A stretch of 64,000 nucleotides of DNA, from contig CALYLW010000138.1 of NCBI GenBank assembly GCA_944989445.1, positions 799,421-863,420 on the forward strand, given 5' to 3'. Every line of letters starts with the position of its first letter. Position 1 is the first letter of the stretch. The notes under the pieces are model-generated. The model made no database searches and was not told the DNA's origin. It was given only the letters and a program-made list of their open reading frames with translations. Position numbers and translations under genes: made by a program. Shown in pieces: positions 1 through 11,279 of this stretch. The stretch comes from Ampullaceana balthica (Eukaryota; Mollusca; Gastropoda; Lymnaeidae).

Positions 1-125
1 AGGCTGAGAAAAGGGAAAGAGCTGGCAAGAATTTAAAAAAACAAGCTGCAGCCCGTGTCAAGTGGCATGTTTTGACAGAGGCCCTATGCTCCTCGAGGAT
101 CACAAAGGATAAATGTTGATGATGA
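1..125 (+). pseudogene. LINE ORF C-terminal tail (5' part outside window)
   Basis: An open frame runs from base 2 to a stop near 117 and ends with residues such as WHVLTEALCSSR, followed by TGATGATGA. This resembles the C-terminus and short TGA-rich tail of endonuclease/reverse-transcriptase LINEs (recognised by eye). It is the remnant of an older LINE into which the next LINE inserted just downstream. Only the last ~38 codons are visible, so the clade cannot be named. Confidence 0.55.
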
Positions 126-318
126 ACAAAGATAATAAACAACACATAACAGCTTCTAACGCACCAGGTGACAGCTTCGATAATTGAAGACAGCAAAGGC
201 CAGCTCCTTATTGATAACATGGCGGTACTAAGACGATGGACAGAATATTGCACCGAACTGTACAATTGTAAAAATCAATCCAGATAGCAACATACCACAG
301 AAGCAACAGAACAAAGAG

Positions 319-1232
319 ATGAATGATCCACCAGTGCTGTTGAGCGAAGTTGAAGAGGCAGTACGGAACTTAAAAGGGGGTAAGTCGCCTGGAGTTGACA
401 ATATCCCTGCTGAATTGCTGAAACATGGAGGAGCAGAGGTAACGAAAGCCCTAACAAAACTCTGCCGGAAAATATTTGAAAATAAGATATGGCCCAAAGA
501 TTGGACGCAGTCGCTAATCATACCATTACCTAAGAAAGGCAATAAGAAACAATGCCAGAATTATAGAACAATCAGCCTTATCAGCCACACTAGCAAAGTA
601 ATGCTAAAAATTATCTTGGGCCCGCTAAAGCCAATATCCGAGGAATTACTGGCAGAAGGACCAGCAGGTTTCAGACCAGGCAGAAGCACAATCGAGCAGA
701 TCTTCAACTGTCGCTTGCTCATAGAAAAACATCTACAGCACAAATGCGAACTCCATCACAACTTCATGGACTTCAAGAAAGCCTTTGGCCGAGTATGGCA
801 CGAGGGACTTTGGCAAGTGATGAGAAGTTTCAACATTGAAGAAGGGCTGGTAAAGGTGATCGAAGAACTCTACACTCAGGCAAGCAGTGCAGTTTTATTT
901 AAAGGCTGCGTAGGGGACTTCTTCAAAACGACGATCGGAGTCCGCCAGGGCTGCATTCTCTCACCTGTCCTGTTCAATATCTTCCTTGAAAAAATCATTC
1001 AAGAAACTCTCAGTGATCACAACACCTCCATCTCTATAGGCGGAAGACCCTTATGCAACCATGATTTGCTGATGACATAGATCTTTTGGTTGCGAGCAGT
1101 AAAGAACTACAGGAGCTCACTGACAAACTGGCAGACAGATCAGGTGCATATGGGATGGAAATTAGCTCCGAGAAAAGCAAGATATTGGTTAATTCCTCAG
1201 CTGCCAGTATGGCCAACATCGTAATGAACCAA
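319..1232 (+). pseudogene. LINE reverse transcriptase, 5' half (frameshifted)
   Basis: Fingers and palm of a LINE reverse transcriptase, which would copy LINE RNA at a nicked target site. Visible motifs: GGKSPGVDNIPAELLK, IIPLPKKGN, the AGFRPGRST block, DFKKAFGRVWH (the first catalytic Asp region, with G where D is usual) and GVRQGCILSPVLFNIFLE. The frame stops at 1080, but the catalytic FADD motif is present one frame over at 1065-1076, followed by IDLLVASSKELQELTDKL. A small indel just before 1065 therefore breaks the ORF. The coding sequence is cut at 1232 by a hAT-like insertion. Confidence 0.8.
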
Positions 1233-2926
1233 CAGTGGCGTAGCAACGGGTTGGCATCGGGGCAGTTGCCAAGGGCGCCGGCTCAAAAGGGCGCCACTAA
1301 ATCACTAATTTTTAAACTTGTATTTATTACAATTTATATAAATACAGTCGGACCTCTCAAAGTCGAACTCAAAAGGACCCGATACAAAAATTGACTTACT
1401 GAGTTTTTGAGTTAGGGAAAATGGCGTAATAGGCGCCGATTAATCAAGGACAATGTAGATATTGAGAGGTGGGGGGAACAGCCATACCGCTAGTAGGCTT
1501 TTAAGGAAAGAGATGCGGTATCTGTTTCATATGAAAGCAAGACAACTTGCTTTGACATGCCGACACAAGCCCGTGAGAGGAGACACCTTCTCTCCCCTCC
1601 CCCACTTTACTCCCTCAACAGTTGGATGGGGGGAGTAAGATTTTTCTTTTTAAAAAGAGTCACAGCATGCAGCAAAGGGACGCAAATTAGTTACCACTTA
1701 CCACTCCTTTTTCTTGTCTTTGTCATTTTTTGTACTTGCAAGGGTCGCTTAATCCCTCGTGGAATGCACTAAGATAAGATTTTACGTCCATTTACGTGGC
1801 TTTATGGAACACTTGTTCTGAAATGTCACTCCAGAATAATAACCCAAACGCCTTGGAAAATTCGACTAAGAGAGGTTGAAAGCCAAAAATCTTAGAGTTA
1901 AGGAAATCTAAAATACATTAGTCTTATGGAATTTTGCCGGGACCTAACAATTAATTCGATATAGGGAGGTTTTCCACTTAGGGAAGTTCGACTTAGCGTG
2001 GTCCAGCTGTATTTCACTTTTATCCTTGATAAAAAAGTGAATAATTAATTATATTTAAATATATTTCATTTAAACCATTATAATATTTTTTATTATGTTT
2101 GTGGCCTTTGCGGGACTTCTTATCATACAAATGTCGATGTAATTTTACAGTCTTTCTTTTAAAAAGAAAAATCTTAGTATCCTCATCCCACTGTCGAGGG
2201 AGTAAAGTGGAGGAGAGGAGGGAAGGTGTCGGTATGTCAAAGCAAGTTGGCTCCTTTCATGTGAAACATCACCGCCCCTTTTTTCCTGTGATCCTGTCAA
2301 GCCTTCTATGGCGTTATGGCTGTTTCTCTCTCCCCTCTCAAAATCAACGTTGTCCTTGATTAATCTGCGCCTATTACGACAGTTTGCCTAACTAGAAAAC
2401 TCCGTAAGTGGACTTTTTTTCCACCTTGAGTTCGACTTAGAGAGGTCCGACTGTATTAACAACACGCCAATACGCCAGCTAACGGAAGTGCTGAGCTGTA
2501 GTCGATGGAGTGTTATTTAAATTTACTTTTAATTTTGAGTTTCTATCGTTATGTATGAGATAATGAGTATGACACATTGACACTAATGTTTTTATTTATA
2601 ATACTTGTTAATTCAAGTTTTGCTGTATTCTTTATTAACGCAACAATATCCCGTTTTATCCACCAATTTATTTGGCATTATTTAGTAAATAACAAACTGC
2701 AAATTAGTATTGTTCCTGTCTTATGCATTTTTTATATTCACGTTGTATGGCTGTCACTGTCAGACTACGTAATAATTGTCATAAATCATAAATAAAATAA
2801 GATAAATTCAATTATTTTTTCTAACAAATGAAAAAATCTCAAAGCTGAAACTTGTCAATTTATCAAGGGCGCCGAAAATACATTTGCCAAGGGCACCAAA
2901 AACCTAGTTACGCCTCTGTGAACCAA
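1225..2926. mobile_element. hAT-like nonautonomous element with 8-bp TSD, inserted in the LINE
   Basis: The element spans 1233-2918 and is flanked by a perfect 8-bp duplication TGAACCAA (1225-1232 and 2919-2926). Its ends are imperfect inverted repeats: CAGTGGCGTAGCAACGG on the left, and CAGAGGCGTAACTAGG read inward from the right. An 8-bp duplication with CAG...CTG ends is typical of hAT. Subterminal CCAAGGGCGCC motifs occur at both ends. No transposase is seen. The interior carries a second inverted-repeat element at 1345-2453. A 158-bp relative is at 29530-29687. Confidence 0.85.
1345..2453. mobile_element. Tigger/pogo-like foldback element, nested in the hAT element
   Basis: The termini are 26-bp inverted repeats with one mismatch, beginning CAGTCGGACCTCTC, flanked by TA (1343-1344 and 2454-2455). 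TA duplications and CAGT-type ends fit the Tc1/mariner-pogo (Tigger) group. The inverted homology continues inward for several hundred bases; for example a taggcgc...attaatcaagg block at ~1430 is mirrored at ~2360. The 1109-bp unit is therefore largely a foldback without a convincing transposase. Confidence 0.8.
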
Positions 2927-3569
2927 CAAAAGCTGGAGGAGGTACATAACTTTAAATATCTAGGAGCAATTATATCCAGAGATGGTACATGTGAAGCTGA
3001 AATTCGCGCTAGAATTAGGTCGGCAATGTCCGCAATGACGAATTTGACCAAAATATGGAACAGCAAAAACATAAGCCTGCCAACAAAGCTCAGGTTTACA
3101 GAGCTCTCGTTAAAACCATTGTCCTTTACGGATGTGAGACCTGGACACTAATGGCAGCCACTGAAAGCAAGCTGCAGGCATTTTAAAACAAATGCATGAG
3201 GAAAATTCTCCAGATCTCCTATTTAGAACATAAGACCAATGAATATGTCTGGGACAGAATAAACTCTATTGCGGGTCATCAAGAAACCATCATAACTAAA
3301 ATTAAGAGACGCAAGATGGCATGGTGCGGTCATGTACTGCGACATGATACCCTAACAAAAAGTATCCTTCAAGGCACTGTAGAAGGGGGCCGGCGAAGAG
3401 GTCGACAACGGAAAAGCTGGCTGGATAACATAAAGGAATGGACAGGGATGAAATTGCATGAGTTATTGGCCGTTGCTCAAAATAGGCATATGTGGAGATC
3501 GTTATCTGTTGATGTGTCCATGCGCTCCCCCCAACGATCGCAACGGTCACGGGACTGATGATGATGATG
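2919..3569 (+). pseudogene. LINE reverse transcriptase, 3' half (frameshift and stop)
   Basis: The LINE ORF continues after the hAT insertion with QQKLEEVHNFKYLGA and ISRDGTCEAEIRAR (thumb region). A frameshift near 3095 shifts to the frame reading LVKTIVLYGCETWT, and an in-frame TAA at ~3184 replaces a codon in the FxNKCMRKI block. A final open stretch (3196-3558) holds KRRKMAWCGHVLRHD and GGRRRGRQRKSWLDNIKEW, typical of the C-terminus of this LINE type. It cannot encode a working enzyme. Confidence 0.8.
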
Positions 3570-3652
3570 AACAGCTTCTAATAGGTTGCAGCACGTCATT
3601 TTCTGCATGTTCTTGATACAACTCAGATTTAAAATAGTTTTATCACTAGACG

Positions 3653-4136
3653 CCCCGCGGCGTAGCATACGCCGCAGACTTGCTCATGGAGAGTGCAAAG
3701 AAAGTTGAGAAAGAACGGACACAAACTACAGCACGAAGAAATCAAAACAACGCGAGTGAACTCATTGTTTATTTTCGAGACATTTTCAGGCGAAATTCGT
3801 TACATCTCTAACTTCTATGAAGTCAGCTGTAAAACGATAATCGGTTTAAAATCGGAGTTACATAATCGATAATCGGTTTTCCATTTTAAAAAACACGCAA
3901 TTAACAACCCTAAATATGACTAACCCTCGCTAGGATCGGCCAAACAAAGTTTATGTTTAAGGGATGGTAGTAATAAATGGGAGGCGGGTAACAACAACCT
4001 CAGTGTGCATATCTTTACGTTTACTCGCTATTTTTTATTTACTTAGTGCTGCTTTTTGTGTCTGTACTCTCACAAATGTTCTTTGCAATGTCTATGATGA
4101 GCAAGTATGCGGCGAATGCTACGCCGCGGGTCTCTC
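3653..4136. repeat. Inverted repeat, GCGGCGTA-containing family
   Basis: Arms at about 3653-3750 and 4035-4136 are reverse complements. The left reads gacgccccgcggcgtagcat and the right contains its complement as atgctacgccgcgggtc. Both arms also share a tttgtgtctgtactctc-like block in opposite orientation. The centre holds AT-rich sequence. A third copy of the GCGGCGTA core lies at ~5068. No coding function is seen; the short ORFs across it arise from repeat sequence. Confidence 0.6.
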
Positions 4137-4329
4137 CAGAGTTCCTTCTTTTCATTCACTCACAGTCGTTTGCCCAAACCCACCCCATTTTGAAAACTGT
4201 GTCTTTCAGGAAGTCTTCACCCGTCACTAACTCATTAGCAGCGTATGTTACGATGGATCAGCTAGTGTTGGCAATAAAGGGGTAAAAGAACGGGCACAAA
4301 CAGACATTTTTAAAAAAAATTTAATGTTT

Positions 4330-4402
4330 TCGCTGGGGCTTGAACCCAGGACATCCCCGTATAAGGCGGACGTGATAACCAGTACACTACGAATCTCACG
4401 TT
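4330..4402 (-). repeat. tRNA-Val-like pseudogene (SINE head)
   Basis: On the minus strand, TAGTGTACTGGTTATCACG matches the D-arm/A-box of eukaryotic tRNA-Val, and GGGTTCAAGCCCC is a good T-arm/B-box. The anticodon loop reads CTTATAC (anticodon TAT), which does not fit a Val body. The acceptor stem pairs only partly. It is more likely a SINE head or tRNA pseudogene than a functional tRNA. Confidence 0.5.
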
Positions 4403-4861
4403 GTCTGTGAAGGAACAAAGCAAGTGAACGGGCAAGTGAACGCAAGAGCTTTTTTGCCACCCACTCCCACCCCCACCCCCTTTTTTTTCTTTTCATCCCA
4501 CCACGCTTGCCAACAGTGATTAGTTAACCCGAGGGAGGGTCATTCGTCATGCTCGGTTGCACATACTTGCAGTTTGGTGTCTCGCAGGGTCCGACCACGA
4601 AGAGAATCTATATATATAATAAGATAGAAGATAGATAGATAGAAGATAGGTCGGCCTTGTAACACAAAAATATGTCTTATCTATATATATAATTTAATAT
4701 AATTCACCTAAACGAGTATGTGCAAGTAACCATGACGAATGACCCTCGATGGGGTCGACCGATCACAGTTGGCAAGCGTAGTGGGATGAAAAGAAAGAAG
4801 AAGAGAAAAAAAAGGGGGGTGGCAACGATGCTTCAGTTGCGTTGTTTCTTCACAGAATAAC

Positions 4862-4936
4862 ACTATTCCTGGTGTAGTGGTTATCATGTTCGCCTTGAAC
4901 GCGGAAAGTCCTGAGTTCAAAACCCAGCGTGAACAT
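4862..4936 (+). repeat. tRNA-Val-like pseudogene (SINE head), opposite arm
   Basis: The plus strand contains GGTGTAGTGGTTATCATG (A-box) and GAGTTCAAAACCC (B-box region). The anticodon loop is CTTGAAC (anticodon TGA), again wrong for a Val body. One T-stem pair is broken and the acceptor stem is poor. It mirrors the 4330-4402 copy in the inverted repeat. Confidence 0.5.
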
Positions 4937-5110
4937 TTTATTTTATTTTATTTTATTTTTTAAAATGTTTGTTTCTGCTTTTTTCCATTACTTCGTGCTG
5001 CTGTTTGTGTGCTTTCTCTCACCACCACCATTCCCCCCCCCCGTTCTTTGCACTATCTATGATGATCATGTCTGCGGCGTACGCTACCCCGCGGGTCGTA
5101 CCTCGTATAA

Positions 5111-7706
5111 TTATTACTGCTAAAAATGGCAAGTTTGTGATGTCAAATACTTTTCGGAAGACCTTAGGTTTGATTTCAAAACGGTTTAGTTGATTTGGGT
5201 GGTTGGGTTTTATAGCATTTGGTAGACGGGGTTAGTGGCAGTTGCGCAGATTGGACGGACTTTGACTTTGCTGCCCATAGCCCCCGCAAACATGTGAATT
5301 AAAGAAATTACTGGCATTTGAGCTAACTGGTCCAAAACGACGAGATTTTTAATATGAAAAGAACGTGCATATAGCAACACTTTAAGTGAACTAATAAATC
5401 AGAGTACCAGTGTTTCATAACGTGATTTAATAAAATAATGCTAATAGACTTTAAATCTATAATTTTGCTTGATTTAGCTGAAAATACCGCACACTAACCC
5501 CGCGCTGAATTACTCTTTTTGATTTAAAAAATAACAACAACAACAACAAAAACACTTATGTTCATTTTGTTTACGTGTCCCAGATGACAATGTTATGACT
5601 TCTGGCACTTGTTTCTTACAATGCTCTAACTAGGGCTAGGGGATTTCACTACGGCATTGCTTCCTTTTCAGTAACAATTTCCTTGCTGTGCTGATAATGA
5701 ATGGCATCTGCGATAGCTTGGCTTAATATTGTTGATATTAAACTTAAATTAATTAATTCAATCCTAAAAGTTCGTACCTTAAGAAAAATAAGGTGTAGTT
5801 TAGTTGTTGTTTTTTCGTAAAAAGAATGTTTTTACTATATTTCTCTTTCAAGCTAGACATGTTTTAGAGACGTGTGTATTTTTTTTAAATCATGGATGCT
5901 TTTGCAAGCTTTGGATTTATGAATACAGATAGTACAGTACTAAAACACTTCTCTTCTTCATTTTCAATTTTAATGGCTTCGACGGTCATTGATGGTCATT
6001 CAAGTAAAGTTATTTCTGCATACCATTATAACAAGCCCTTTATTATAGCGGTGTACTTTAAAACAGCTCTTGTGAACTCATTTTGAAGCTACAGCTATGT
6101 AGGGCCAGGTGTATTCCTGCTTGACCAGACAGTAGTTTGTGATAGTTAGACTGATGCTCCCGTTAATGTTTCTTATAACTTTGTTATGTAATGTGTAAGA
6201 CAATTATTGATAGTGAATCTCCTTGTCCAGGACCTGATAAATCACATACTTCCTCAAGTATTCTGCCTTACTTTGATTCTACTTTTAACGCTAGACATGC
6301 TCATATTTATCAAGTGGAGAGTAAAGTTTATATGGGGCTACAACTTTTGTAGTGCGTTAAACAGACGTTATCTGTAGACACTGTAGTCCACATATATTTG
6401 GTGGATGTTGAATATTGATGTATATGTAACTTTTTTCCAGGAGATAACTCTAAAGCTATGATTTGTGTTTGATTTATTTTGTCAAAATTCCCATTGATAG
6501 CCCTCTTTTAAGTATATATTTCCAAATTTCTGGATATTTGTTGATTGTTTATTAGAATGTTGTAAGCTTCATTAAGTGAGCAGACTCCTCTTCAATGCAA
6601 GTCAACTGATACAATTAAGTATGTAGTGTATTATGATTTATTTAGTGCAATCCCCTGTTCCTTTGATTTTGTCCTTGTGCCAAATTTCAGACATGAGGTC
6701 ATGTATTGGCCTATGCCCCCGCTGTCTATCAGTGCTGCATGTATAAGGTCTTTAGGCTTCATAACCTTTCATGGGTAAGATAGCATTATTTGTTTCTCAC
6801 AAACTTTTTTGCATCTATCTTTATTATGTTTTACTTTCACCATCAAATTATTTCTTTCTGAAATTTCCTTAATTCCCTTTGGACCATCATTAAAAATGCC
6901 ACATTTCTTTTTTTTCTAAAGATCTCTGTATTCTGAGTAATAAAAAACCTGTTTTTTTCCAAGTGTTTGAATCTTTTTGTTTACCCTGTTTGTACTATTG
7001 CTCGTTTATATTTTCAGGAAATATTAATTTTTAAATAACGGGTTTTACTCTTTGAAATATCTTAGTAGTTTATTTTTTCCTTTAGCTTTTGTACTGTCTT
7101 TGACTTTTATTGCTGATGCTAAAAACTCTTTGTTTATATTACATTTTTGCAATAAATAATCCAAGTCTACAAATTCCACTCTAAAGCAGATTTTTTTAAG
7201 TCAGCAACATTGATGTTTTGAGTTCAATTCTGTCATTATTTTTATTAAATTTTGTATGTATAATGATAAACATAGTCAATGATTTTTTCTTCTAATAACA
7301 GATTTAACACCAACAAAAAAGTATGCTTTAACTTAAATATCCAAATAATTAGTTTTATGACTTTGCTCTAATATGTTCATAATCTAACTCTGTAGACTTG
7401 AGAATGGTCAAAACTTTTATTTAAATGCCAAAAATATTAATTGTTGGCATACTCTCTGGGTTAGTTAAGGTAGTTAAGAAGCTATGTCACTTTAAAATTG
7501 TTTTACATTTTTGTATAACTTGTTTAATTTGTAATTGCTAAAAATCAGTTTTTATACAAAGATATCTCTAACTCTTAAGTTATAAATTGAAACACTTTAA
7601 CTGTTAAACTACATATTCCAAAACAAAATACTTATATGCATATAAGCTTATAATTACCATGGAATAATACATTACTTAATTAAAAATAACGAGTTAAATC
7701 TGAAAT
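5111..7706. other. AT-rich stretch with no supported gene
   Basis: No exon with convincing splice signals or a recognisable domain was found on either strand. A short CAACAACAACAACAA tract lies at ~5531. The 3' continuation of the WSC-domain gene would be expected here or further left, but no in-phase exon could be identified. A 64-codon plus-strand ORF at 5892-6086 has no recognised similarity. Confidence 0.5.
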
Positions 7707-8027
7707 TTAACTTTTAAAAAATTCTTTTCCATACATATGAAATAATGGAAGGAAGATAGTTAAAATAGAGTTGGCTAAAAATGTAGGCCAAAATGACACA
7801 GCCCACAGTCTATATAAATGTATCATTATCAGACTCAACAGCAAGTGAGTGTGGCTTATAAGTGTGCCACAGTGCTTAGAAAGCCTTAAAGGGCAGAGGC
7901 TTTTAGATGAATAGGTGGGTGGAAGGTGGAAAGACCCTAGAAGGGTGGAGTAGGTAAAACAAGGGTTAACAGTTGTGGGGGCCTGAGGGTGGATGGAGGA
8001 AGTACCAAACAGAACAAGGTGACTCAC

Positions 8028-8177
8028 CTATTGGGAAATTTCCACTGTTTGGAAATGTCAAAGTGCAGACTGCCAGTTCCTGAGAACTGTTTGCTGTGAT
8101 GTTCACATCCTCATCAGTAAACTCTGTTTGCCATACTAATTCCACAGTGTTTTCCCAGTCTGATTTTATCAGTGGCT
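8028..8177 (-). CDS. WSC-domain protein, exon 5 (PKD-like region), last exon found
   Basis: 150 bp, acceptor CTCCACAG and donor GTGAGTC, encoding 49 full codons in phase with exon 4. The peptide contains WENTVELVWQTEFTDEDV, two N-glycosylation sequons (NIT, NSS) and CTLTFPNSGNFPI. The W...D...C-LTFPNSGNF spacing resembles a PKD/Ig-like beta-sandwich, where Pro-x-x-Gly-x-Tyr/Phe precedes the last strands. That would fit polycystin-type architecture after a WSC domain, but it is inference. If the donor is not used, the frame reads about 20 codons further and stops near 7967, so an alternative terminal exon is possible. Confidence 0.65.
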
Positions 8178-9118
8178 CTGTGGAGCAGTAACAATAATTG
8201 TATTTCTTCTTTTAAACTTTTAAAGATAAACTTATTTTAAAATACAGCATTATTATACTTAAACCATAAAATCAAAGTAATTTCATTTTACTACTTACTT
8301 TTACAATTTTAGTATGAACATAATTAAAATAAAGTCCTCTTAAAGAAGACATTGAAATCTTAAATATAAACAATGAGGCACAGGTTTGAGATTTTAAAAG
8401 ATGTATGGAATGCTACTGTAGTTTTCAAAAATTATCAATTTCTAAATCTTTATTCAAGTTATTTTTAGCACAAACAACTAAAATAACAGTATATTAAAAA
8501 GCCATTTCATAAATGTGCAAATTTCAACAACTTCAAAGAAAACTGTATAATTTACTTAAAGTAAATTTTAAGTTATACTGGTCAAGCTCTAAATCCAAAT
8601 AACAGACTCAGTATAAAAGTCAGTTTATTTAATGTACATACTTGAATTATAGGCAAACAAATATAATCCATTAAGAATAGCAACACAAAAAAAGGATAAC
8701 ACACCATTATGGACAATCGAACTATAATGTATACATTTCTATTTCACTGTTTGTTGAGGGGTTTTGTTTATAATTTAATTATGAATAGTTATTATTGTCA
8801 ATAATATAGAAATATAGCTACATTTTTTATCTTTTAACATTTAAGACAATGAAAAACATTTTAGTGCCAAAAGAAAGTGTATGGTTGAGTATCTTAATTT
8901 TAGATTTTATAAACATTACTGTTATAAACATTATAATATAAAAGTAATTTCAAAATTATTTCTTTGTTCATAAAAATCTATTTCTTCACAATTTTTATAC
9001 TCTAAGAATATGAAAGATGAATTTTTAAAATGTTTATATTTAGTTACTAATATTAGAAGCAACAAAATCTAAATCTGTCTTGGAAATTCCTCATCTGGCT
9101 GTCTGGATGGTTTAATGC

Positions 9119-9180
9119 AGTGGTTCCCAACTTATTTGGCATACCACCCCCTTTCCAGAAAAAATATTACTCAGCGCCCC
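9119..9180. mobile_element. hAT-like terminus (single end)
   Basis: CAGTGGTTCCCAACTTATTT followed by a CCACCCCC block resembles a common hAT/MITE end. A matching inverted end was not found nearby, so this may be a truncated element within the WSC-gene intron. Confidence 0.35.
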
Positions 9181-9452
9181 TGAAATTATTTTTTTTATCG
9201 TTATTCATCGCCCCACTTGCACCTGTGGCCATCACCGCCACCCACACTCTTGGATTGCTGCAGCACCCACCACGTGTTAAATAATATAAATAAAAGATGA
9301 TGGGGGCTATCACATTTAAATACAGAATCCATTACTGTGTATTGTGCTTGATCGATTGGTCTTCAAAGTAATGTATTATTTTTATACACATTTATTTAAA
9401 AATCAAAGAAAATAAGGAATATTTTAAATTTAAATATTTTAAATATTTTAAG

Positions 9453-10214
9453 TAGGGCTGCGGAAATTAACAATTAATTTCTCGATTAATCGTTAAAAAA
9501 ATTAACGATTAAATTATTTTTTAACGATTAATCAACCCATCGCTTACAAATTATTGGAAGTCAAAAAGTTATTAAAAAAATAGCGGCCGATAAATAATTA
9601 ATTTCCTGAAGATTACACAAACATTTTGGATTTAGCTATAGACTGACGGGAATGTTCAAAATGTTGATAAAGTTTGCCTACCATGGTTCTAAAACTTCTC
9701 CTACTTATCAAACCAAATGAAAAGCATATTAAGTTAATGGCAGTAATGGAGTCTTTTGACTCTACGATAGAAAATGACGACAGCTTTTCTGATGAATTAC
9801 TGCGTTACAAAATGGAGATGGAAGTTCCTGAATCCATTAACCCTCTACAATGGTGGAAACTTAATGAACACCGATATCCGATAATGTCATTCCTTGCCAA
9901 GACCGTTTTGTGCATACCAGTTACATCAGTTCCATGTGAATGATTGTTCAGCTCGGCTGGTTATATTGTCAATTAGACCCGCTCATCACTTGAACTAAAT
10001 AATGTCACACACTTTTCTTTTTGCGTAGTTGGTTAAAAGATGACTTATAAAGGAGACATTCTAGTGTTATTTGGATTTTCTACAAGAACGTTAATCAGTA
10101 TTACTTATGACATCATAAATGTTAATTTTTGGCTTTAATCGAAATTAACGATTAATTAATCATTAATTTTTCAAAAGTTAACAATTAAATTTTAATTAAT
10201 CGTTAACAACCCTA
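9453..10214 (+). mobile_element. Deleted hAT element with transposase remnant
   Basis: The ends are inverted repeats: TAGGGCTGCGGAAATTAAC on the left, and on the right a run ending GTTAACAACCCTA. Both are followed inward by blocks rich in attaatcg. Flanking octamers ATTTTAAG and ATTAAAAG match at 6 of 8 positions, consistent with an eroded 8-bp duplication. The element lies in the intron between WSC exons 5 and 4. Confidence 0.65.
9674..9985 (+). pseudogene. hAT transposase C-terminal dimerisation domain (remnant)
   Basis: The frame encodes [20 protein letters not shown] and [11 protein letters not shown], the signature of the hAT family C-terminal dimerisation domain of BED-finger transposases. 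A stop at 9941 falls where Arg is normal before LFSSAGYIV, and another follows shortly. Only the last ~100 codons of a ~600-aa transposase survive, so it is a fossil. Confidence 0.8.
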
Positions 10215-11088
10215 ATTAAAAGTAGAGAAATTGAAACCAACTCTTTTTTAAATCACAAAGAAGTAACTCGATACCAAAATATCATACACACATAATACAA
10301 AGAGTCACTGAAAGTTTTAGTTCTGCACTGCTGTTGTGAGAAAATAATTAGTATTATTGCATTAACTTGCAGGCATTTTATTTGTAGGTGCTATTATTAC
10401 TAGAATGACCAGAAATATGTAAGAAAAATTCTTTAATATTTTTATAACAGCTATTTTTGTGAATGTCAGAGCCTTCTGATGACTGTTAAAATTAAATTAC
10501 AAATAATCCACATTTTGGTTTCAAAGGTAGGTCGACACCCTATCCCACACCACCCCCAGTAAGTCATGTACTTTACATGGAAAAACTTATTATATTTGGT
10601 ATTTTGATGAATAATTATTACTAATTTTATAATATCTTAATTAACAGAATATGGACTAACTTATGATTACACTACATTTTGGGAGGTAATCAATGCAATA
10701 TTTATTCAATAATAGTATATGCTATATCAATTTTGAAATTTAAATTGCCTAGATATCTGTGATGATGTTTTGTTTGTGTGTGAGGATTTATAAAAACTTA
10801 TAATTGATCCCTGGTACAACTAAACAGTACATTTTCCCAACTTAAAAGTATTTTGAAATAATTAACCATAAAATATTTAAATATAAAGGGACGTAATAAT
10901 TTAAATAATTAGTCATGTATTCAAGTCAATTCTTTTTACCATTTCTAAACAACTAGTAACATGTTTCGAGGTTATATAATAGACCTTATACAATCAGCTA
11001 ATTCATGCAAATAATTTGAAAAATCTATTTATTAGTAGAATTTTGGAAGAAAATAAATTTAATCACTTAAATGTTAACACATATTTAC

Positions 11089-11279
11089 CATTTGCAATAT
11101 CAAAAAATTGATTAAACCGCACAGTGATTTGCAATGTTTTAGGAATATCTGGTTCAATCCATTGAGTGACTTCATGTGCTTCAACACTCTCAATATATGG
11201 TCCAGCTGATGAGTAAATGCTTGAGAAATTTCTTGTCTGGCTACCACATGGTAGATTCTGATCAACCAATCCAATACAC
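11089..11279 (-). CDS. WSC-domain protein, exon 4 (end of WSC domain and linker)
   Basis: 191 bp (1 + 63 codons + 1), acceptor TTTCTAATTAG and donor GTAAAT. The peptide begins CIGLVDQNLPCG, supplying the last cysteines of the WSC fold (usual pattern C-x-G-...-CGG), then SSIYSS, where WSC domains often end. The following GPYIESVEAHEVTQW and LQITVRFNQFF look like a beta-rich linker into the next domain. It contains the sequon NFS. Confidence 0.75.

Larger units (their letters stand above)
148..3581 (+). mobile_element. 5'-truncated LINE (non-LTR retrotransposon) with target-site duplication
   Basis: The 12-bp direct repeat AACAGCTTCTAA occurs at 148-159 and 3570-3581 and bounds a reverse-transcriptase-coding segment, so it reads as the target-site duplication. 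The element is 5' truncated: no endonuclease domain is visible, and the frame opens in the linker before the RT. It ends in a TGATGATGATGA tail. A 1.7-kb DNA element interrupts it at 1233-2918. Removing that element and one copy of its duplication restores the reading frame across the join. The clade is not assigned. Confidence 0.75.
4286..5110. repeat. Large inverted repeat with a tRNA-like sequence in each arm
   Basis: The arms (about 4286-4570 and 4700-5110) match in opposite orientation. The right arm carries gacgaatgaccctcg, ttggcaagcgtagtggg and a poly-purine tract; the left arm carries their complements. Each arm has a tRNA-like block. The centre (4600-4690) is an ATAGATAGA/TATATA simple repeat. 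This looks like two head-to-head copies of a tRNA-derived repeat or a foldback element. Confidence 0.65.

Noticed and set aside
4330..4936. Functional tRNA genes
   Set aside because: Acceptor stems do not pair properly, one T-stem pair is broken, and anticodons do not fit the tRNA body; better explained as SINE heads.
5227..5503. Possible MITE with GGGGTTAGTG inverted ends
   Set aside because: The inverted match is only about 10 bp and no target duplication was found.
6085..6206. Minus-strand open stretch containing GSISLTITNYCLV as a possible next exon of the WSC gene
   Set aside because: The only in-phase acceptor lacks a pyrimidine tract, and there is no donor before the stop; not strong enough to annotate.
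6660..6775. Plus-strand exon-like segment after CAAATTTCAG (reading HEVMYWPMPPLSIS) with a GTAAGA donor
   Set aside because: No partner exon, no recognised domain, and similar texture to surrounding non-coding sequence.
7707..8027. 106-codon minus-strand ORF adjoining WSC exon 5
   Set aside because: It begins in the GTGAGT donor and lies in a different frame from the exon; intronic by the exon model.
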